NCBI GenBank assembly: GCA_964435595.1
Contig: CAYSZV010000032.1
Coordinates: 1 to 16,855, forward strand
Direction: 5' to 3'
Length of the DNA: 16,855 bases
DNA from: Izemoplasma sp964435595
GTDB lineage: Bacteria; Bacillota_I; Bacilli_A; Izemoplasmatales; Izemoplasmataceae
Shown: positions 8,266 to 15,017 of the stretch, piece after piece
Position numbering within the stretch: the first letter of the stretch is position 1
Layout of the letters: each line of letters begins with the position of its first letter
Program-made: the position numbers and the translations under genes
The notes under the pieces: model-generated
The model's input: the letters and a program-made list of their open reading frames with translations, nothing else
What the model was told of the DNA's origin: nothing
Database searches by the model: none

Positions 8266-8278
8266 TTTATTTTTTCAA

Positions 8279-9157
8279 TTATGCTTTGTTCACTTGTGCC
8301 ATTACTTCTTCTGCAAAGTCGTCTTGGCGTTTTTCGATTCCTTCTCCTACTTCTAAACGTAAGAATGAAAGAATAGATGCATTTTTCGATGCAACAAATT
8401 TTTGCACTGTTAAATCAGGATCTTTAACAAATGGTTGATTTACTAAACAAATTTCTTTTAAATATTTGTTTAATCTACCTTTTACCATTTTTTCAACGAT
8501 ATTCGCTGGTTTTCCTTCGTTTAATGCTTCGTTTGTTAAAATTTGTGTTTCATGTGCGATTACGTCTTCACTAATTTGTGTTTGGTCTAAATACTTAGGG
8601 TTGATCGCTGCAACGTGCATTGAAACATCTTTCGCTGCATCTTCAGTTCCACCTTCTAATACTACCAATGAAACAATTTTTCCACCCATATGTTTGTAAG
8701 CACCAAAGTGTTGAGAATCCGTTTTTTCAAATCTTGTTACTCTGCGTAATGAAATTTTTTCACCAATACTAAATGTTGCTTCAACAACAACTTCATTAAT
8801 TGTTTTGCTTCCCATTTTAGCTTCCAAAGCTTCTTCAACATTTACAGCTCCACTCGCTAAGACAGATTCTGTAATATTAGCTAATAACTTTTGGAAATCA
8901 GCATTTTTTGCAACGAAGTCTGTTTCACTATTCAATTCTAGTACTACTGCATTATTTCCATCTACTAAAACATCACATAATCCTTCAGCAGCAATTCTAT
9001 CTGCTTTTTTCGCAGCTTTTGAAATTCCTTTTTCTCTTAGCCAGTCGATTGCTAAGTCCATATCTCCATCTGTTGCAGATAATGCTTTTTTACAATCCAT
9101 CATCCCAGCACCAGTTTTATCTCTTAACTGTTTTACTAATTTTGCACTAATAGCCAT
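8279..9157 (-). CDS. tsf: Translation elongation factor Ts
   Basis: Guanine-nucleotide exchange factor for EF-Tu. The N-terminal UBA-like domain (KLVKQLRDKTGAGMMDCKKA) and the EF-Tu contact segment with TDFVAKN (about residues 80-86) are clear, followed by the dimerisation/core region. 292 residues is normal. ATG start with TGGAGG upstream; its own promoter lies at 9190-9218, and an intrinsic terminator stands between it and rpsB. Confidence 0.98.
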   Translation of the reverse strand: MAISAKLVKQLRDKTGAGMMDCKKALSATDGDMDLAIDWLREKGISKAAKKADRIAAEGLCDVLVDGNNAVVLELNSETDFVAKNADFQKLLANITESVLASGAVNVEEALEAKMGSKTINEVVVEATFSIGEKISLRRVTRFEKTDSQHFGAYKHMGGKIVSLVVLEGGTEDAAKDVSMHVAAINPKYLDQTQISEDVIAHETQILTNEALNEGKPANIVEKMVKGRLNKYLKEICLVNQPFVKDPDLTVQKFVASKNASILSFLRLEVGEGIEKRQDDFAEEVMAQVNKA

Positions 9158-9189
9158 GATTAGTTACCTCCATTTATTTGTCATTTATT

Positions 9190-9218
9190 AATATACCATA
9201 TTTATGTATATTATTCAA
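9190..9218 (-). promoter_or_regulatory. Promoter of tsf-pyrH-frr
   Basis: On the minus strand TTGAAT (9218-9213), 17-nt spacer, TATATT (9195-9190), between the rpsB terminator and the tsf ribosome site. It would let tsf be expressed independently of rpsB. Confidence 0.6.
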
Positions 9219-9239
9219 TTTAATATGTCTTATGTTTTT

Positions 9240-9272
9240 CTTTAAAAATAAGAGCCCGGAAGCTCTTATTTT
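9240..9272 (-). terminator. Intrinsic terminator after rpsB
   Basis: Minus-strand hairpin AAAAUAAGAGC-UUCCGG-GCUCUUAUUUU (9272-9245), 11-bp stem ending in a U run, immediately after the rpsB stop. It interrupts the usual rpsB-tsf cotranscription, at least in part. Confidence 0.88.
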
Positions 9273-9273
9273 A

Positions 9274-10377
9274 CTATTTCAAAGCTTCGATTAATTCGGC
9301 TTTTTTCATTTTTGAATATCCAGAAAGTCCTTTTTCTTTCGCTTCAGCTTTCAGTTCTGTAACTGTCATCTTTGCGAAATCTTTACTTTCTACTTTTGCC
9401 GTAACATTTTCTTTTTTTACTTCAACTTTTTTAGGAGCTTCCTTTTTAGGAGCTTCTTTTTTAGGAGCTTTTTCAACTTTAGGTTCTGTTTTTGCTACTT
9501 CTTTTGTAAGAGCTGGTTTAGACTCTTCTTTTTTTACATATGGTTTCTTTGCATCTTTATTGTAAGGTTTTGCATCCTTGTTGTAAGGCTTACGATCTTT
9601 GTTGTAAGGTTTGCGTTCACTGTTGTAAGGCTTACGGTTTTTATCGTATTCTCTTTTTGGACGTGGTTCGTAAACAGGTTCTTCAATAATGATTTCTCCA
9701 CCAACAGCTTCAATTGCAGCGTTAGCTAGTCTTGAAACGATTAGTTTTACTGAACGGATTGCATCATCATTTGCTGGGATGATTACGTCTACTAAATCTG
9801 GATCACAGTTTGTATCAACGATACCGAATACTGGGATATTTAAGATTCTAGCTTCTAAGATTGCGTTTTTCTCTTTGATAGGATCAACTACGAATAAAGC
9901 TTCAGGTAAAGTTTTCATTTCTTTGATTCCTGATAAGAATTTTTCGTAACGATCTTGTTCTTTCTTAAGAGCAATAACTTCTTTCTTAGTTAATTTTAAG
10001 AATGTACCATCTTTGTCCATTCTTTCAATGTCTTGTAATCTTCTGATTGATTTTCTAATTGTTTTGAAGTTTGTTAACGTCCCTCCAAGCCATCTTTGTG
10101 AAACATAGAATTGTCCAGTTCTAATTGCTTCTTCTTTTACAACAGATTGTGCTTGTTTTTTTGTACCTACGAATAAGATTTTTCCACCATTTTTACAGAT
10201 TTCTAAAAGTTTTTGATATGCTTCCTCGATTAATACTACAGTTTTTTGTAAATCGATAATGTGAATCCCAGAACGACTTGTATAAATATACTTGTCCATT
10301 TTTGGGTTCCAACGGCGAGTTTGATGTCCGAAATGAACACCAGCTTCTAATAATTGTTTCATTGAAACTACAGCCAT
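9274..10377 (-). CDS. rpsB: Ribosomal protein uS2 with repeat linker and Rho-N/SAP-like C-terminal domain
   Basis: Small-subunit ribosomal protein S2. Residues 1 to about 228 are a complete S2 (EAGVHFGHQTRRWNPKM, VGTKKQAQ, RWLGGTLTN, LFVVDP, PANDDAIRS). S2 usually ends near 230-260 residues; this one has 367. Residues 229-285 form a highly basic tract with about five repeats of the form KPYN(K/S)(D/E)(R/A). Residues 286-333 are Lys/Glu/Pro-rich with tandem APKKE units. Residues 335-367 (MTVTELKAEAKEKGLSG, then MKKAELIEAL) match the helical pattern of Rho-N/SAP-type nucleic-acid-binding domains. The frame is open and codon use is smooth throughout, and a terminator follows the stop, so the extension is real. 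ATG start with AGGAGG. Extra RNA binding or ribosome anchoring by the tail is inference. Confidence 0.96.
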   Translation of the reverse strand: MAVVSMKQLLEAGVHFGHQTRRWNPKMDKYIYTSRSGIHIIDLQKTVVLIEEAYQKLLEICKNGGKILFVGTKKQAQSVVKEEAIRTGQFYVSQRWLGGTLTNFKTIRKSIRRLQDIERMDKDGTFLKLTKKEVIALKKEQDRYEKFLSGIKEMKTLPEALFVVDPIKEKNAILEARILNIPVFGIVDTNCDPDLVDVIIPANDDAIRSVKLIVSRLANAAIEAVGGEIIIEEPVYEPRPKREYDKNRKPYNSERKPYNKDRKPYNKDAKPYNKDAKKPYVKKEESKPALTKEVAKTEPKVEKAPKKEAPKKEAPKKVEVKKENVTAKVESKDFAKMTVTELKAEAKEKGLSGYSKMKKAELIEALK

Positions 10378-10488
10378 GTTTAATTCCTCCTTTTGATTGT
10401 GCCTCCACTACCTTCTATATAAGTCATCACTACATCTTGTAGCTCACGACAACTTACTCCAGTGTGTGTGTATTTTTACGGCTTTTAT
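10378..10488 (-). ncRNA. Structured 5' leader of rpsB (candidate autoregulatory element)
   Basis: About 105 nt of untranslated leader. A compact element occupies 10456-10420 on the minus strand: an outer 9-bp stem UAAGUUGUC / GAUGACUUA (two G-U pairs), an asymmetric internal loop with GUGAG on one side, and an inner stem CUACA / UGUAG closed by AGA. This is followed by GUAGUGGAGGCAC and then the ribosome site AGGAGG. Leaders of r-protein genes often bind their own product; that role here is inferred from position and structure. Confidence 0.45.
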
Positions 10489-10517
10489 ATTTTACAACAT
10501 TAATCTTCCTAAAGCAA
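10489..10517 (-). promoter_or_regulatory. Promoter of rpsB
   Basis: On the minus strand TTGCTT (10517-10512), 17-nt spacer, TAAAAT (10494-10489), downstream of the ECF-gene terminator and about 110 nt upstream of the rpsB ATG. Confidence 0.6.
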
Positions 10518-10548
10518 GAAAAATATATATAACTTAAGTTATAATACA

Positions 10549-10575
10549 AAAACTAGGGAAATTTCCCTAGTTTGA
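10549..10575 (-). terminator. Intrinsic terminator of the cobalamin-regulated operon
   Basis: Palindrome AACUAGGGAAA / UUUCCCUAGUU (10572-10551) on the minus strand followed by UUUG. The stop codon TAG of the S-component gene lies inside the 5' arm. It insulates rpsB from the operon. Confidence 0.85.
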
Positions 10576-11097
10576 TTTTACTTTTTTAAATGTATGCAAG
10601 TCTTCGGTATCAAATTCTTTAAGAACTTTATAAAGTGGTTTAAAAAGAAGTATTACAGTCATAAATCCAGTCACTGCCATAATAATTTCAAAGGGTAAGT
10701 CAGCAACAAAATATGGCCACACAGTAGTAATTCCTTGTTCTAACATTTTAAACGGAATAAACATCCAACCATAAACAAAGCCGAATCCAAATGCAAATAG
10801 TGCTAGTTTAATTTCACTTTTTGTGCCCTTCAAATACGTATGTATACTAAAGGGAATAAGACTCCACCCAAGGATCATCGGAATCATATACAGTGGATTC
10901 AGTGCACCCATATACATACTATCAATTAAGACATAAACAAGAATCAATAATATACTTTCTCTTAAGGTAAAAATTGAAGAAAATAATATAATTAGTAAGA
11001 CTGTAAATTGAAAGTTTGGAACCATCAATAATAGTTCTTCTTGAATAATGATAATCGGAACTGCAAGTGCAACCATTAACAATCGTTTCACACTCAT
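10567..11097 (-). CDS. ECF-type transporter S component, probably corrinoid-specific
   Basis: Polytopic membrane protein of 176 residues with about six hydrophobic segments and a short charged C-terminal tail; size and topology fit ECF (energy-coupling factor) substrate-binding S components. It begins one base inside the end of the preceding gene (TAATG), with GGAGG nearby, so translation is coupled. No EcfA/EcfT genes lie in the window, which suggests a group II S component using an ECF module encoded elsewhere. Corrinoid specificity is inferred from the cobalamin riboswitch and DUF4430 neighbours; a precursor such as cobinamide or a lower-ligand base is possible. Family assignment rests on topology and context rather than a diagnostic motif. 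Confidence 0.72.
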   Translation of the reverse strand: MSVKRLLMVALAVPIIIIQEELLLMVPNFQFTVLLIILFSSIFTLRESILLILVYVLIDSMYMGALNPLYMIPMILGWSLIPFSIHTYLKGTKSEIKLALFAFGFGFVYGWMFIPFKMLEQGITTVWPYFVADLPFEIIMAVTGFMTVILLFKPLYKVLKEFDTEDLHTFKKVKSN

Positions 11098-11522
11098 TAT
11101 TCTCCACCTCCTAAAGAGGTATAGGTAAAGGTATAAACCGTATCATCTTCCACCATTATAGAGTCCACACCATATTGGCTTTCATCTCCATTAATTGTGA
11201 TTTCCAGGAAACTATTATACCAGTCTGTTTCCACATCTTCTATTGCCAAAATCATATGATTGTTGAGCACTTTGTATGAGCAGGTATCGTCCATCTTAAA
11301 GCCAGAATCGGCACATCCAAGTGCATAGTTTTCCTGCAGTATGTCAAACAAGGAAACTTCTTCTTCAAAGTCATAATAATCACTAATTATTGTGACTCCA
11401 ACTTCATCGACGACTTCAATGTGAATACCACCTTGTACATCTCCACTTAGGGGTGTAGAAGCATATGTATATCCAACAAAACTAATTCCCAACACTACTA
11501 AAATGATTATTATTTTTTTCAT
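11097..11522 (-). CDS. Small exported DUF4430-domain protein (probable corrinoid-binding)
   Basis: 141 residues. An N-terminal export signal or anchor (MKKIIIILVVLGISFVGYTY) is followed by one DUF4430-like beta domain: EEEVSLFDILQENYALG, then FLEITINGDESQYGVDSI, then DDTVYTFTYTS. DUF4430 is the bacterial counterpart of the beta domain of intrinsic factor/transcobalamin. No lipobox cysteine is visible, so it is either anchored by its signal helix or secreted. Two cysteines (GCADSGF and DDTCS) could form a disulfide. I chose the ATG at 11522, with GGAGG 8 nt upstream; an in-frame GTG at 11531 would overlap the ribosome site. It overlaps the S-component gene by 1 nt, which argues for a joint role, perhaps handing ligand to the membrane protein. 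Confidence 0.82.
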   Translation of the reverse strand: MKKIIIILVVLGISFVGYTYASTPLSGDVQGGIHIEVVDEVGVTIISDYYDFEEEVSLFDILQENYALGCADSGFKMDDTCSYKVLNNHMILAIEDVETDWYNSFLEITINGDESQYGVDSIMVEDDTVYTFTYTSLGGGE

Positions 11523-11557
11523 ATCTTCCACCTCCTATTTGTAGAATATATTTCTTA

Positions 11558-12910
11558 TTATTCGAATGAGTATGGGTTTACCGCACTCATTGTATTTACA
11601 TATTGTTGATATACCACTAAAGCCAAAAATGCTTGTGGTGTACTAAATGCCAAATCTTCTGGAACTTCATCTGTTAATACCCAGTCAAATGACCCTGTCT
11701 CAGTTTGGAATTCTAATAGTCTAGTAACTAAGTTATTTTCACCTTGTGTGTAATTTACACCACGTGGATCAATCCCGTTTGCTACCAATCCAAGAATGAC
11801 AGCAGAAATACTAGCTGCATTTTCACTAGATCCCCATCCCAAATCTCTTGTCATTATTCCACCAGATGGTAATTGGTCTGTGGTAATCCAAGTAGCAAAT
11901 TCTGAAATCATTGTATCCACATCTGTATCTCCAGCATATTCACTTAAAGCTACCATTGTTATTCCACCAGAATCCAATCCTAAGTCGAATGGACTTTCGG
12001 TCTCATATGATTCCAAAGCAACCAATTCAAAGGGACCAAAATCTGCTGTGTTTTCGGTGCTATTCATAGCTATAAGTCCATATGCAGTCCCACCATATGA
12101 TCCTGTTGTTGCAATTCCTGCAAATGTATCATACAAGCTGTTGGTATCACTACCTACAGCATTCAAACGTATAATTGCTTTGAAATAATCTGTGTTTGTA
12201 GATAATGATGAAGTATCAATTAATGCTTCCATTTCTGATGGTGTAATATAATCGTCTAATACACCCAATATTGATAATGCCGCCACAACTGCATAGTCTG
12301 CAGAAGTACTGTTCACATAATCTGATATATGGTTATCCATAAATAGATTGATTCCATTATATACAGCTTCTAACCCAGTGTCCCACCAAGTTAATTCGAA
12401 AGAGAAAACATCTCCATTTGTAAAGGTTGCAGTATCTACTCCTACCATAGAAGCTTCTCCATTTTTACCAAATGAAATAAAGTTTCCTGCCATTGTAGTG
12501 ATTCCTTCAATACCATTTATAAATGCTCCATATTCAGAAGTAGTATATTGTACATCAAATTCTTCTTCTAACAATTCTAATAATGTTCCATCGAAATCAT
12601 CATTAAATCCTACAGTTCCACTTGAATAATTTCCGTTTCCATCATCAAATGTAACCGTAATAACATTGTCATAAATTTGAGCTTGTAAAGCAGCAATTTG
12701 TGCTTCTAAGTCCAAAACTATTTCTTCATACTCTTCTACCGATTCTTGTAAAGTTGACAAGTCCTCTAATAGTACATTAACTTCATCTAGCTTGTCTTGT
12801 AAGTCTTCTTGTAAAGTTGCAATTTCGTCTGCTGTTTGTGAAATTTCGTCACATCCCACCATTGTGAAGGCAAGTATAAAAATACTTACCACAGAGAATA
12901 GTTTTTTCAA
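11558..12910 (-). CDS. Surface lipoprotein with coiled coil, DUF4430 and prenyltransferase-like alpha/alpha barrel (transcobalamin-like)
   Basis: 450 residues. A lipoprotein signal peptide has lipobox TMVGC, with Cys20 as the lipidated residue. Residues 22-80 are a heptad-rich coiled-coil stalk. Residues 81-176 are a DUF4430-like beta domain (GTLLELLEEEFDV, INGIEGITT, MVGVDTATFTNGDVFSFEL). Residues 180-445 show repeats of an alpha/alpha toroid of the prenyltransferase/terpenoid-cyclase type (TADFG, DSGGITMVALSEYAG, SSENAASISAVILGLVANGIDP, FSTPQAFLALVVYQQY). Animal intrinsic factor and transcobalamin combine the same two folds, barrel first and beta domain second; here the order is reversed. 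The start is TTG with AGGAGG 8 nt upstream; a later start would lose the signal peptide. First gene behind the cobalamin riboswitch, so corrinoid capture at the cell surface is the favoured role. Binding has not been shown. Confidence 0.88.
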   Translation of the reverse strand: MKKLFSVVSIFILAFTMVGCDEISQTADEIATLQEDLQDKLDEVNVLLEDLSTLQESVEEYEEIVLDLEAQIAALQAQIYDNVITVTFDDGNGNYSSGTVGFNDDFDGTLLELLEEEFDVQYTTSEYGAFINGIEGITTMAGNFISFGKNGEASMVGVDTATFTNGDVFSFELTWWDTGLEAVYNGINLFMDNHISDYVNSTSADYAVVAALSILGVLDDYITPSEMEALIDTSSLSTNTDYFKAIIRLNAVGSDTNSLYDTFAGIATTGSYGGTAYGLIAMNSTENTADFGPFELVALESYETESPFDLGLDSGGITMVALSEYAGDTDVDTMISEFATWITTDQLPSGGIMTRDLGWGSSENAASISAVILGLVANGIDPRGVNYTQGENNLVTRLLEFQTETGSFDWVLTDEVPEDLAFSTPQAFLALVVYQQYVNTMSAVNPYSFE

Positions 12911-12942
12911 TTTTGTGTCCTCCTATGTATGTTATTGAAAAT

Positions 12943-12966
12943 AAAAAAACCATCCCCCTGGATGAT
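12943..12966 (-). terminator. Riboswitch-controlled intrinsic terminator
   Basis: Minus-strand hairpin AUCAUCC-AGGG-GGAUGGU (12966-12949) followed by seven U. It lies between the cobalamin aptamer and the lipoprotein gene, 33 nt before its start codon, and forms the OFF state. A 7-nt segment CUCCUGG (13032-13026) can pair with CCAGGGG (12961-12955) within it and would act as an antiterminator. Confidence 0.85.
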
Positions 12967-13050
12967 TACGTTTGATAAAACATAAAAAATAGATTTATGT
13001 TAAATTAAGCCGTATTACTCATTACCCAGGAGTACTTTCTTCTTGATGAT

Positions 13051-13203
13051 AATTAGGTAGGTCTACCGGCTTAATTTCGTCCTACTTTGCACCTTCCCGC
13101 TATTTGCAGTGGTATGTTGCATTTCGTCCATATTACGGTTGCTGGGACAGCTTGAGATTTGAACTCAATTCCCTGTTATGTCTTAGAAAGACACCTAACA
13201 TCT
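13051..13203 (-). ncRNA. Cobalamin riboswitch aptamer (AdoCbl type)
   Basis: Read on the minus strand, the conserved cobalamin riboswitch core appears in order: AGGUGU (13196-13191), AACAGGGAAU (13177-13168), GCUGUCCCAGCAACCGUAA (13151-13133), the B12-box-like CCACUG (13112-13107), GCGGGAAGGU (13100-13091), and the L13 arm AGCCGGUAGACCUACCU (13071-13055), whose loop forms the kissing contact. The L13 arm points to the adenosylcobalamin class. The predicted start site lies at its 5' edge. A terminator follows, so it most likely represses the downstream three-gene operon when cobalamin is plentiful. Confidence 0.93.
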
Positions 13204-13209
13204 ATTCAT

Positions 13210-13238
13210 ATTTTAGACTGAAAAGAGAACTTTGTCAA
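13210..13238 (-). promoter_or_regulatory. Promoter of the cobalamin-regulated operon
   Basis: On the minus strand a perfect TTGACA (13238-13233), 17-nt spacer, TAAAAT (13215-13210). The predicted start is about 13203, so the transcript begins directly with the aptamer. The strong promoter fits control by attenuation rather than initiation. Confidence 0.85.
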
Positions 13239-13312
13239 CAGAAATAAACGACTATTTTTAGCCGTTTGTATGCGTATTTGTTCATATGTATATCTAGACA
13301 AACAAAAGACAT

Positions 13313-13335
13313 AAAAAAAAGCTCAATGAGCTTTT
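13313..13335 (-). terminator. Intrinsic terminator after the dUTPase gene
   Basis: Minus-strand hairpin AAAAGCUC-AUU-GAGCUUUU (13335-13317) running into a run of eight U, touching the stop codon. It ends the methyltransferase-Nudix-dUTPase operon. Confidence 0.9.
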
Positions 13336-13778
13336 TATTTTCCAGTACTACCAAATCCACCATTTCGTTTCGTAGTTACTTCATCTTCGTTTGAACTCAC
13401 TAAGTATTTTACAAAAATACCTTGTGCAACACGCTCTCCTTTTTTAAGAGAAACAGTCTCTGTTCCAAAGTTCCATAAGCTGACAAAGATTGCACCATCA
13501 TTATCAGGATTCCCATAATAATCTTTATCGATAATTCCAACATTGTTTGGAATCGTTAAATGATAACGTCTTGGTAAACTACTTCTTGGATAAAGTTTTA
13601 ATACTTCATCATCCATCATATAGGCTTTCACACCTGTAACAGCCATTTTGATTTCACCTGGTGCTATTTCTAAATCTTCTATGATTGCAAAGTCATATCC
13701 TGCACTGTGTGCAGTTCCCCTTTTTGGCATAGAAAAATCAAAATTCTCGTATCCTTTTGCTCGTTCAAATCCTCGCAC
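13335..13778 (-). CDS. dut: Trimeric-type dUTP diphosphatase
   Basis: Hydrolyses dUTP to dUMP and PPi, keeping uracil out of DNA and supplying dUMP for dTMP synthesis. All five family motifs are present in 147 residues: AGYDF (26-30), PRSSL (64-68), NNVGIIDKDYYGN (78-90, with the catalytic-water Asp and the uracil-stacking Tyr region), GERVAQGIF (114-122), and RNGGFGSTG (138-146). Start GTG, overlapping the Nudix stop by 1 nt (TAGTG), with AGGAG upstream; the next Met would remove part of the N-terminal strand. Third gene of a coupled operon. Confidence 0.96.
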   Translation of the reverse strand: MRGFERAKGYENFDFSMPKRGTAHSAGYDFAIIEDLEIAPGEIKMAVTGVKAYMMDDEVLKLYPRSSLPRRYHLTIPNNVGIIDKDYYGNPDNDGAIFVSLWNFGTETVSLKKGERVAQGIFVKYLVSSNEDEVTTKRNGGFGSTGK

Positions 13779-14287
13779 TAAATCATCTCCTTAAGTCTTC
13801 TGAGTACATACAATTCACGTTCAGTCCATGGAAAGAAATCACCAGAGGCAATCTTATCTTCATTGACTTTTATCGCTTCATCTAGTGTAACCCATTTTGG
13901 TAAAAATCGCAAGGCGATTTCACTCTCCGAAAGGCTTAAGCCGATATATTCATCTTGCACTTCACAAAAATAGTAATAACTTCTTTGATAAAAGTATTTC
14001 TTTTCATCATATATATCATTGTAAATTTGGTCTACATATCCTAGACTTTCATTTACACTTTTTAATTCTCTACCTACTTCTTCTTTCACTTCTCTCCTTA
14101 ATGCATAATGGCGTGTTTCACCCTGTTCTAATCCACCACCAGGAAACTTAAATTCCTTAGAGGTTTCTGAATATACCAATAATATCTTATTTTCTTTCAA
14201 AATAATTGCACGAACAGCATTTCGATAAATGATTGGCTGATAGCCTATCTTGCTATTTCTTTTATCAAATATTTTTAATAGTTTCAT
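13778..14287 (-). CDS. Nudix hydrolase
   Basis: Hydrolyses a nucleoside-diphosphate-linked substrate; the exact one cannot be read from sequence. The Nudix box is at residues 51-73: G-x5-E-x7-REVKEEVG (last position Arg, a mild departure from the hydrophobic consensus). It is preceded by the beta strand KILLVYSETSKEFKFPGGG. 169 residues, one domain. ATG start overlaps the methyltransferase stop by 4 nt (ATGA); the stop overlaps the dUTPase start. Pairing with dUTPase suggests nucleotide-pool sanitation, as inference. Confidence 0.93.
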   Translation of the reverse strand: MKLLKIFDKRNSKIGYQPIIYRNAVRAIILKENKILLVYSETSKEFKFPGGGLEQGETRHYALRREVKEEVGRELKSVNESLGYVDQIYNDIYDEKKYFYQRSYYYFCEVQDEYIGLSLSESEIALRFLPKWVTLDEAIKVNEDKIASGDFFPWTERELYVLRRLKEMI

Positions 14288-14994
14288 GATAATATCACCA
14301 TTAATTGAGTCGCAGAATCGAACCCTACTTTCTTGATATATTTCTTAATCTTTTCTCCTTCTTTTACGAAGGAATGATAGTCTTGATGATCTTGTACTTT
14401 CTCAACTATACGATCTACAGTAGAACAAAGCCAATCAATTTCCTCTTTTGTGTTATTTGAAGGTCTATCAACTTCTAAGTTCCAAGCATCCTTGATTGTA
14501 AGTTCACTATTTTCTTGTAGCGTTTTTAAGATGTCGACTGCTTTCATTGTTTCGTTGTGGACATCACCATTTATTCTATCAATCGAAGCTGCGAAATGAT
14601 GAATCTTCATATGTGTCTTTTGTTTCTTTGAAAGCCCATTAGCCATCATTTCATTTAGTAAAATAAATCCACCCGGCTTCAGCACTCGTTCCATTTCACG
14701 AAACAAACCCTTGATATCATCTAAATGATGTAACGTGTTTGATAAACACACCAAATCAAAACTATCATCATCAAAGTCCATCTTATATCCATCCATCAAT
14801 TGAAAAGAAATACGCTCGTCATCAAAGTTTTTACTTGATGCAGAAACAGCAATTTCCATTTCATCAATACCTATAATCTCTTCAAAAGAATCAGTCATTG
14901 AAACAATCAATTTAATGAAGTTTCCGTTTCCAGTACCAACATCGAGTATCTTAGAAAACTTATAATGATTTAAGAAACTGTTAAATTTTCTCAC
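14284..14994 (-). CDS. Class I SAM-dependent methyltransferase
   Basis: 236 residues with a Rossmann-type methyltransferase fold. Motif I ILDVGTGNGNF (16-26) binds SAM, DLVCLSNTLHHLDD is the motif IV region, and MERVLKPGGFILLNE is the motif V/post-motif strand, a Methyltransf_11-like pattern. The C-terminal ~90 residues are helical and unassigned. The substrate is unknown. Start GTG with GGAGG 8 nt upstream; promoter at 15018-15026. First gene of a coupled operon with Nudix and dUTPase. Confidence 0.92.
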   Translation of the reverse strand: MRKFNSFLNHYKFSKILDVGTGNGNFIKLIVSMTDSFEEIIGIDEMEIAVSASSKNFDDERISFQLMDGYKMDFDDDSFDLVCLSNTLHHLDDIKGLFREMERVLKPGGFILLNEMMANGLSKKQKTHMKIHHFAASIDRINGDVHNETMKAVDILKTLQENSELTIKDAWNLEVDRPSNNTKEEIDWLCSTVDRIVEKVQDHQDYHSFVKEGEKIKKYIKKVGFDSATQLMVILS

Positions 14995-15017
14995 AGTACC
15001 GCCCTCCAGTCATTTTC

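Noticed and set aside
8805..9191. Long plus-strand frames antisense to tsf (and similar ones antisense to dxr, proS and the lipoprotein gene)
   Set aside because: They mirror strongly conserved minus-strand genes, lack ribosome sites, and encode low-complexity Ser/Phe/Leu-rich products.
4916..14286. UGA read as Trp (Mycoplasma-type code)
   Set aside because: UGA terminates cdsA and the methyltransferase gene at sensible family lengths and conserved Trp codons are UGG.
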